From the NCBI GenBank assembly GCA_001970855.1, contig LSSN01002440.1, forward strand, positions 1 to 10,929: 10,929 nucleotides of DNA, given 5' to 3'. Below are positions 1 to 5,898 of this stretch, one piece after another (position 1 is the stretch's first letter; each line of letters begins with the position of its first letter). The notes beneath the pieces were generated by a model. It searched no databases and was not told the DNA's origin. It saw nothing but the letters and a program-made list of their open reading frames with translations. A program made the translations under genes and the position numbers. The DNA is from Smittium culicis (taxonomy: Eukaryota; Kickxellomycota; Harpellomycetes; Harpellales; Legeriomycetaceae).

Positions 1-145
1 TCTAAATAAATGAATATATATTTGGATGCTGAGTTTGGATGTATTGAAGAGCCTTCAACCTAAAGCTCAGTCAACAATAAAAAAAATGACTTTTTATCTT
101 TTTTTTTTTTTTTTTTTGAAAAAAGGAGGAATAGGATTTGAAGTG
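1..145. other. AT-rich 3' flank of the first gene, with a T19 tract
   Basis: No gene is supported here. The stretch lies immediately downstream of the minus-strand gene ending at 146 and would hold its 3' UTR and poly(A) site. A run of 19 T at 99-117 reads as poly-A in the sense of the minus transcript. The run length may be unreliable in an assembly. The small plus-strand reading frame across 26-310 is a shadow: it is open mainly because it runs antisense to the GC-rich gene. Confidence 0.5.
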
Positions 146-409
146 CTAGAGGGACTTTTCGATTGTCGATTTGGGCACTTGCAGGCCGAGCCCCGAGTTG
201 GCGCTTGTTTCGGGGTACATCTCTTCGAGTTTGTCGCTGACGTAGAGCCCGGCGGTGGCGAAGCAGAGGGCGAACGTGCCGAAGAGGATGCGTCTGCGCG
301 GCGCTATTGATGTGTACGCCGACCAGAGCGAGGACTTTGCTGGGGCTTTCGGTTGCTGCGGCTGAACGGGCGCTGATTTCGAGAATTTCGAGGCTGGTTT
401 GATTGCCAT
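146..409 (-). CDS. Small single-span, probably mitochondrial membrane protein (87 aa)
   Basis: Seen: an 87-residue frame begins MAIKPASKFSKSAP. Residues 1-30 are Lys/Ser/Ala/Pro-rich and lack acidic residues, as in a mitochondrial presequence. An APRRR cluster (about 37-41) precedes one hydrophobic span (about 41-58, ILFGTFALCFATAGLYV), then SDKLEEMYP and a short polar tail. The sequence is far richer in GC than its surroundings (114 of 180 bases in 181-360 by hand count), which indicates strong codon bias in a real, probably well-expressed gene. The start is the only in-frame ATG near the N terminus and has A at -3. Inference: an inner-membrane accessory or assembly protein with a short span and acidic downstream stretch. 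The layout recalls the small yeast respiratory-supercomplex factor Coi1 (YDR381C-A), but I cannot confirm homology by eye. It could equally be another small respiratory-chain protein. Confidence 0.72.
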   Translation of the reverse strand: MAIKPASKFSKSAPVQPQQPKAPAKSSLWSAYTSIAPRRRILFGTFALCFATAGLYVSDKLEEMYPETSANSGLGLQVPKSTIEKSL

Positions 410-1021
410 TATGAAGTCGGAGTAGTGTATGTGTGTATGAACAAATCTAATATAGAGCGAATTAATTTTTAAAAGGAGGCAAGTATTTGTCGATGAGTAA
501 AGATTTTACGTTATTGGGAGAAAATAAGACAACAAATTCAATTGGGAGCAAAAGAAAATTTGGCCGGAGATTTTTGTTATTTGTCAGGAGAAAAAATTAG
601 AAAAGTTAAATGTGTTTAGAAGAATAGTGATTTGATTTTGTAATTGGAGAAGTGTGATTAATAATATATTTGAAATAAAAGTAAGAAAAAATTAATATTT
701 ATATATAAGAATATCAAAACTGGGAAAGATTGATAGTCAAAAGATGACAAAATAACAAAGAATTAGAGATAAATAAAACTGAAAAGAAAGAAAATAAATA
801 GGTAAATTTGGAGAGAGGTTGGGGAATTTATAAGGTAAAAGGCTGCGGGGTCTTTGGCAAGGTTAGATAGCGGAACGTTGTTTGGAATGAGGTCAAGTTA
901 ATATAGTAGAGACAAAGAATAGGTAAAAACTATTCAACTCTTTGAAATGTAGGGCAGATAGTTAAATGACTTTCCATATGGTTGGGGGGGGGGGGGGAGA
1001 TAGTTGTAATAAATAAGGTTA
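410..1021. other. Intergenic: promoter side of the small gene, 3' side of the PAP2 gene
   Basis: AT-rich spacer with marked purine excess on the plus strand. Both flanking genes are on the minus strand, so it should contain the promoter of the 146-409 gene and the 3' UTR of the PAP2 gene. A TATATAAA-like element in minus sense lies at 698-705, about 290 bases before the small gene's ATG. That is too distant to be a confident promoter. A G14 run lies at 984-997. A small minus-strand frame at 934-1158 is an overlap shadow of the PAP2 gene. No RNA gene was recognised. Confidence 0.5.
984..997. repeat. G14 homopolymer tract (C14 in the PAP2 transcript sense)
   Basis: Fourteen consecutive G lie 25 bases beyond the PAP2 stop codon, in otherwise AT-rich DNA. 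In the sense of the minus transcript this is poly-C in the 3' UTR. On the plus strand a run this long could form G-quadruplex-like structure. Homopolymers of this length slip in replication and in sequencing, so the exact length is uncertain. Confidence 0.8.
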
Positions 1022-2092
1022 TTAGATTGGTAAGTCTTCAGATAGCTTGCTATAGCTGTTGCTACACCTATTGAGGAGGAATAGGGAGAAAAGAGTAGCA
1101 GAGGAAAGGATAGTGAAGCCCATGATGGCATCAAATATGAAGTGGTTTGCAGTGACAATGATGCAGAAAAGAGTTAGTAGTGGATAAAAAACGGCTAGAG
1201 AGATTAAGGAGGAGAAAGCGACTAGTGATTTTTTGCTTTTGAAGTTAGAGCCAGACGATTTGCTGTTAGAGAATAGGAAGACGATCCAAACAATTGCGAC
1301 GTATGCGGCAACAAGAGCATGTTGGGATGGTAGAGCGGCATAAGGGTTGTTGAGGACCTGGATGCTTTCGTCTTTCCAAGAAAAGAACAAGCTGCCATGT
1401 TTGTCGATGGTGTCAATAAAGTTGAATTGGGGGAGACAGCCGCCCAAGAGTTTTCCATTGTGGTTGAAGAAGTCGCAGTTGTTTAAGAGGCGTGGGGGCA
1501 TAGTTGGGAGGAGAATGTAACCAAAAACGGAGATGAGGATAGATATTAAGTAGATATTTCTGAGGAAGCGGTATTGTTCTAATGGGTTGAGTTTAAGAAC
1601 TTGACGTTTGAAGAAGAGGCGTTTGATTAGCGATTCTTTTCTTTTTGAGCCATCAACGAAATAGGAAGATTGGCTTGGGAGGTCAGAGAAGTCGGATTGT
1701 TCGACTCTGGTCCAGTTGTAGTGGGAGGTTGACCAGTGGATAGCTCTAACTAGGATGAAAACTATAGTTAAAATGGCTACGACAGGGTGAGCGGCGGCAT
1801 AGTAAGAGTTCCAAAACTGCCATCCACCGATGTTTTCGATAGTCCATTTTTGGAGGCTTTGTTCAAAAAACAGGCCAAAGAATTTTTCGATTTCAACTAT
1901 ATTGAGGGCGTTTTTGGTGGCGACACTTTTGAAGAAATCAAAGTCAAGAAAATTAGAATGAAAGAAGGCAGAAACAAAATTTGTTGTGAATGCTAAGGCT
2001 ATTAAAACTACTTCAGTAGCGAGAAAAACCATAATTTTGAGTTTTGAGTTTAAAGGGCCAGTGAAAGCCAAATGTTGAAAAAAGCTAGACAT
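1022..2092 (-). CDS. PAP2-superfamily integral membrane phosphatase / phosphotransferase (356 aa)
   Basis: Seen: hydrophobic spans at about 19-41, 98-117, 178-196, 257-275, 289-312 and 318-340. PAP2-type motifs occur in order: LPTMPPRLL (195-203), FIDT (225-228), NPYAALPSQHAL (249-260) with the SxH motif as Ser256/His258, and TANHFIFDAIMG (314-325) with the catalytic-type His317 and Asp321. The order PPR, IDT, NPYAxxPSxH and NHxxxDA matches the branch that includes Aur1/Ipt1-like proteins (PAP2_3 type) more than classical soluble PAP2 phosphatases. Known: these enzymes act on lipid phosphates or transfer phospho-head groups through a phospho-His intermediate, in Golgi or other endomembranes. 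Inference: substrate unknown; inositol-phosphoceramide-type transfer or lipid-phosphate hydrolysis are both possible. The gene is intact. An in-frame stop lies about 16 codons before the first Met with no earlier ATG, so this start is secure. The coding strand is pyrimidine-rich, partly because of Phe, Leu and Ser codons. Confidence 0.88.
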   Translation of the reverse strand: MSSFFQHLAFTGPLNSKLKIMVFLATEVVLIALAFTTNFVSAFFHSNFLDFDFFKSVATKNALNIVEIEKFFGLFFEQSLQKWTIENIGGWQFWNSYYAAAHPVVAILTIVFILVRAIHWSTSHYNWTRVEQSDFSDLPSQSSYFVDGSKRKESLIKRLFFKRQVLKLNPLEQYRFLRNIYLISILISVFGYILLPTMPPRLLNNCDFFNHNGKLLGGCLPQFNFIDTIDKHGSLFFSWKDESIQVLNNPYAALPSQHALVAAYVAIVWIVFLFSNSKSSGSNFKSKKSLVAFSSLISLAVFYPLLTLFCIIVTANHFIFDAIMGFTILSSATLFSLFLLNRCSNSYSKLSEDLPI

Positions 2093-3480
2093 TTTTGCAA
2101 AATGAAATTTGAATTGTATGAAAATTTTTCGGTAGTGCTAGATTGAGTTGAAATTGTTGTAATAAAATAAAGGGCTTGGTAATTGAAACTTTTAAGTTTA
2201 AAGCGAAAGGGGAAAGTTGTAAAAGGCAAAGACCTTCAGCGGTATATGGGGAGGGGATAGAGGAAGATTTAGGCCCGCTGAAGAGGTAACTGAACTAAAT
2301 AGGGAAACTGCTTTTAATTACAGAAAATAAAGCGAAGAGATCGACTGATAAAGCTGAGTGAATATTGAGGGAAGGAGGGATTTTGAGTGTTCAATAGATA
2401 GCTATTGCTGAGAAAAAGGTAAAGTAAATTTATATAATGGGGAAGAAGAATGAGGTTGAAGATATTTGGAATGAATGCAATCTAAGTTTGAGTCATGCAA
2501 ACTGAGCAGGAGTCAAATGAAGCTTGAATCCAAATCGGAAAGGGAAATCAAAAGAAGAAGAAAAGTAGAAGAATTTAACTAAGAGTTGGAATAAGCTTTA
2601 TTATAAGAAAAGGAATCAAATAGGCATAAGAAGGAAAGTGGGGGAAAATGAGGGTAAGGGTAGGGCTGAGATAATGATAAGTTTGGGATAAGGAAAGATA
2701 AGGCTTGATAGCAGTAAGAAATATAAATATAAGTAGCTTAGTAGAGAGGTAGAAAAGGTGGCTGAAAACTTAAAGTAGAAAATTAAGAAAGAAGAAAATA
2801 TAGTAAAGAATATAACAAGAGAAGGAAGTTTAGAATTTGAGGAATAGTATATATAGGAAGAGATAGGAATCATAAACAAAAGAAAAGTCGAGTTATAAAC
2901 AAAGGGATAATTAGGGCGTAAAAATATAGCAGTATAGCGCCTAGAGAAATATAAGGAAAGTTTTTTTTTCTTTCAGTTAGTAAGCTGGAATCAGTGATTA
3001 AAATAAAGCTTTTGACTATTTATCGGGACTATTATTTGCAACTATTTAGACACGTTTTGGTAGAGCCAAGAGGATGTCAGCAAATATTTAGACCTATTAT
3101 CCTTTTTGACAAGGCATTTTTTTTTTTTTATTAAATTTATTTATTGCTAGAAAGGGGATTAGTAATGAGCATATACTCAAAAATAGTAAAAAGCGAAATC
3201 AAATAGCAAAACTTAATAATAAGCGAGACCCGATTAGGGCAAATGAGCTAATAGTAGAATGAAGTGTCAACGTCGCCTTTACTCTTTTAGTCATCAATAT
3301 CAATAAAAAAAATAATCGAGACGAAGCGTATAGCTGATTTGTGATTAATTACTTATAAATCAGTTAGAATGTAGCCTGAGAATTACTAATGAACGCCCAA
3401 TCATTTCATAGAGCCATGTTGTTGTCAATAAATGCCGCATTTTTTTATATTTGTACAGACAGGCTATAACTAAACTAGCG
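2093..3480. other. Gene-free, purine-rich (plus strand) intergenic region
   Basis: No convincing gene. The bases just beyond 2092 are the promoter side of the PAP2 gene; its ATG is preceded by GCAAAA. A minus-sense TATATAAA lies at 2429-2436, about 340 bases from the ATG and so only a weak TATA candidate. The plus strand is extremely G-rich relative to C: 2641-2700 has 24 G and 1 C, and 2701-2760 has 17 G and 3 C. The hydrophobic 87-codon minus frame at 2616-2879 is what a pyrimidine-rich strand produces by chance (Phe, Ser, Leu, Tyr, Ile) and is not called. A T13 run ends at 3129. Confidence 0.6.
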
Positions 3481-3532
3481 AATTGGAGGGGTCAGAGTAG
3501 ATTGTCGCACGCATGCGATTGGGACTGCTGGA

Positions 3533-3630
3533 CAAGTCCATTATTTATTTGCTAAAACGAGGCTATTAACTGGGATTAATCAAGTTCATTATTTACTAGA
3601 ATAGCATGAGGCTATTGGCAGGTTTTCAAG
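3533..3630. repeat. Degenerate tandem direct repeat, ~48-bp unit, about two copies
   Basis: Copy one starts at 3533 (CAAGTCCATTATTTA...) and copy two at 3581 (CAAGTTCATTATTTA...). Each is followed by a variable A-rich part and then GAGGCTATT (3559-3567 and 3608-3616). The flank before each copy is also related (TTGGGACTGCT versus ACTGGGATTAAT). The core GGCTATT/GCTATTT recurs further on at about 3682, 3703 and 3754. It looks like an old diverged tandem duplication. No coding function is seen. Confidence 0.6.
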
Positions 3631-3643
3631 AAGTGTATCCAAT

Positions 3644-3690
3644 ACCGGGCGAATGGGAGTTCAGTTGCAGCCATTCGCGCTATTTCCGGT
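3644..3690. repeat. Interrupted inverted repeat / potential hairpin at the skew switch
   Basis: The left arm is ACCGG plus GCGAATGG, contiguous at 3644-3656. The right arm is CCATTCGC (3671-3678), then seven unpaired bases, then CCGGT (3686-3690). The 8-bp and 5-bp stems are perfect, with a 14-base loop and one 7-base bulge. A 13-bp GC-containing stem of this kind stands out in AT-rich DNA. It could be extruded DNA, a dyad bound by a protein, or RNA structure if transcribed; the sequence does not say which. Confidence 0.6.
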
Positions 3691-3700
3691 GGTTTAAACC
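3691..3700. repeat. Perfect 10-bp palindrome GGTTTAAACC
   Basis: It directly abuts the hairpin ending at 3690. A 10-bp perfect palindrome can occur by chance, but its contact with the hairpin and its position at the G-to-C skew change make it part of a symmetric cluster at 3644-3700. Confidence 0.65.
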
Positions 3701-5809
3701 CTGCTATTTGTGCTCACCTAAATCACTTGATTAGTAGCTGCAGAAAATAAACGGGCTATTTGTTGTTTGCGTCTGGAGACAGAAAAGCCATACGTTTATG
3801 ATTATCCACATCTGCCGCCCTATTTGCCACTAAACCCTTGAAGATACCAGGCTGCCAAATCATGTCCTCTGACTCTGGACTCCACATTCCCAGCCCCAAA
3901 TCCAGTCTGCCAATAAACACAGCTAGCCACTCTGCCCAATTGTATGCAGTCACACGAATTTCTGGCCAGGATGTCATATTAGTGCGTTATAACGAGTATT
4001 CGAGGCCTTGGTTCTACACTTCAACCCCTCTCGATAATTTCAGCGCGTCTAAAACCCACAGCACCGCCTCAACTAGTTGTCGGGAAAAAAAATAAAAAAA
4101 CTCCTATTAATAGCCTAACGGCTACGCTCAAAGGCTGCTCACAAGAAATACCACCTAATGGATTTGGGAGTTATGTCAGCAGTATGTTCCGATACGCTAA
4201 TAGCCTGTTATTTCCTAATATATCTTTTAACTTGCAGGCTGATTAATAAGCCAAGAACCATTTCTGCTGCGCACCACTTAAAATCCGAAGCTGAACAGAT
4301 TACTAATCTCAATTCCGAGTTTCGTACGTTCATATCCCCCAATTTACACAAGCTATGTGCCAATAAGTATGCCATTTTACACATCTAATACTCTTTTTTT
4401 TTAAGGCTCTATTCGCTTCCACCCATATATGGCCCAACTTGCACAATAAAAAAAAGACTACTTTCAAATTCGACTAATCTTGGATATATCTTTTCGCCGG
4501 CAAAAAAAAAAAAAATTATAGTAAAATAAAAAAGGCCAAGCTATTAGTAACCTCGCCTATATTTATCAAATGGAATCACTTGAAAAAAAATTTTTTTTGT
4601 TTACAATTAGTTTTGCCAAGCCATGCTCAATAAACTCCGCCGATTTTCAGCCAAGCATTAGCTGTCCTTCCCAATACTCGGCTGATTATCCTAAAAAAAA
4701 AATTGGATCTAATCTGAAAATAAATATATTCGTAATTAACTCAACAAGTTTTAATGCCAAATCTACTCGCTATCGATTCAACTGCTTAGATACTGATTGT
4801 TTCAAATCCACGGAAATCCATTAACTCTCCCCATAAACCACTTATCATGCAAACACCTTATCCTAATCCTTGTTTTTTCAATATGTTCACATCCACAATC
4901 TGGCCCTTTATTCTAATTAATAGCGTGATTATATGTTTTTATAACTTGGTAGATTTAATAATTATAAATGATCTCATGATGTTTGACTCATTCATGCCTT
5001 GTGTCTCCTTTCCCTCACAGAATATTCCCAGAAAACACTCCTCGTATTTATTACCATTTGCCTCAAAATACTATTTTATACAAATAATTACACCCATCAA
5101 CCACCAATCGCAGACTATTATTATTATTTTTGATTATCGAAATATTCATAAGTACCTAACTTGCCTAATTTTTTTTAAATATTGTACCAAGTTCCGAATT
5201 TTATCTAAATCTATAACGTTAAAATTGCCTCTAATTTCTTACCTTTCTAAAAAAAAACAGCAAATAATCAGACTTTAAATAACTCCATTCACTTTTATCT
5301 ACCCACAAAAACTGTACTTAACCATACAACAACATTCGCTTAAGCTTTCTTTTTTAAATGTCCAGCCTGAATCGTCGTGTATATTTTGAATTTGACTAAT
5401 ACGTAAATAAAATCCCATAAAAAAAAAGTAATTTCTCTAGAATAATGTGATTATGTACGCTATCTTGAAATTATTATTATTAGCGTAAATTAAAAATCAA
5501 CAATAAAGCTAATCTTTACTTATTCATTTATTACATACATTCTAGCAAATTTTGCCAGCGTACTAAATAGAAATGATCTACTTATCCTAATTAATCAACA
5601 GTAATCTGAGAATATATATATATACTATACAACGCAGAAAGATATAATTCATCACCATTGAAAACCAAATTTATTAAAAAATTACGCTGTAGTTTTCTAT
5701 TGTATAATATAAACTTATTCAATCAATATCGATATAAACATTTCTGATTTGCCATAGCACTAATTGAAACTAGTAAACAAAAAAATTTTTTATATAAAAT
5801 AAAGAGGTC

Positions 5810-5815
5810 TTTATT
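5810..5815 (-). terminator. Candidate poly(A) positioning signal (AATAAA in minus sense)
   Basis: AATAAA in minus-strand sense lies 84-89 bases beyond the stop of the acidic secreted-protein gene, in a TA-rich stretch typical of yeast 3' ends. AATAAA is common by chance in such DNA, so this is only a reasonable candidate. Confidence 0.35.
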
Positions 5816-5860
5816 ATACCTATACACTAACAATAAAATAATAAAAGGCGTCGAAATCAA

Positions 5861-5889
5861 TTTTGTTTTCGCTAAAAAACAAAACAAAA
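5861..5889. repeat. AT-rich inverted repeat just after the acidic-protein stop codon
   Basis: TTTTGTTTT (5861-5869) and AAAACAAAA (5881-5889) are perfect 9-base complements around an 11-base spacer, starting about 10 bases beyond the stop codon at 5899-5901. The stem would be weak (one G-C pair). It may help 3'-end formation or may be a by-product of A/T tracts. Confidence 0.4.
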
Positions 5890-5898
5890 ATGTAGTAG

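Larger units (their letters stand above)
3701..5898. other. Gene-poor region with plus-strand C excess; GC-richer island 3781-4080
   Basis: No gene is called. The segment 3781-4080 is about 48% G+C by hand count (143 of 300), clearly above the surrounding DNA, and holds overlapping short frames on both strands (minus 3756-3977, plus 3838-4095). None has a recognisable domain, so it may be a decayed gene or an untranslated functional region. From about 3.78 kb onward C exceeds G on the plus strand (4621-4680: 21 C, 8 G; 5041-5100: 14 C, 2 G). The 143-codon plus frame at 4847-5278 is Ile/Tyr/Phe-rich and without motifs, as expected from AT-rich noncoding DNA. I searched by eye for tRNA A and B boxes and found none. 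Short poly-A tracts and a small (TA)n at 5612-5624 are present. Confidence 0.5.

Noticed and set aside
2616..2879. Hydrophobic 87-codon minus-strand frame resembling a membrane protein
   Set aside because: Hydrophobicity follows from the pyrimidine-rich strand (TTT, TCT, CTT, ATA codons). There is no charged loop pattern and no motif.
3420..3450. ARS-consensus-like TTTTATATTTG (10 of 11 matches); a similar near match at about 8670
   Set aside because: Near matches to this AT-rich consensus are expected by chance, and the Saccharomyces consensus does not apply outside that group.
4005..4035. tRNA B-box-like GGTTCTACACTTC, and GATTCAACTGC near 4774
   Set aside because: Neither matches the invariant B-box bases and no A box, anticodon arm or acceptor pairing is found at the right distance.
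4158..4388. Possible short spliced gene: GTATGT at 4182 and TTTTAACTTGCAG ending at 4237 (56-base intron)
   Set aside because: The splice-like signals are attractive, but joining the flanks meets a stop codon (GCT GAT TAA) at once and the upstream exon would be only 24 bases from the nearest ATG.
4491..4506. TTTTCGCCGGCAAAAA, bacterial-terminator-like near-palindrome
   Set aside because: The GCCGGC core has no loop, one flanking pair is mismatched, no gene ends nearby, and this type of terminator is not used by nuclear polymerase II.
4847..5278. 143-codon plus-strand frame
   Set aside because: Rich in Ile, Phe, Tyr, Ser and Lys as expected of AT-rich noncoding DNA, no motif, no plausible domain, and full of homopolymer-encoded runs such as KKK and IIII.
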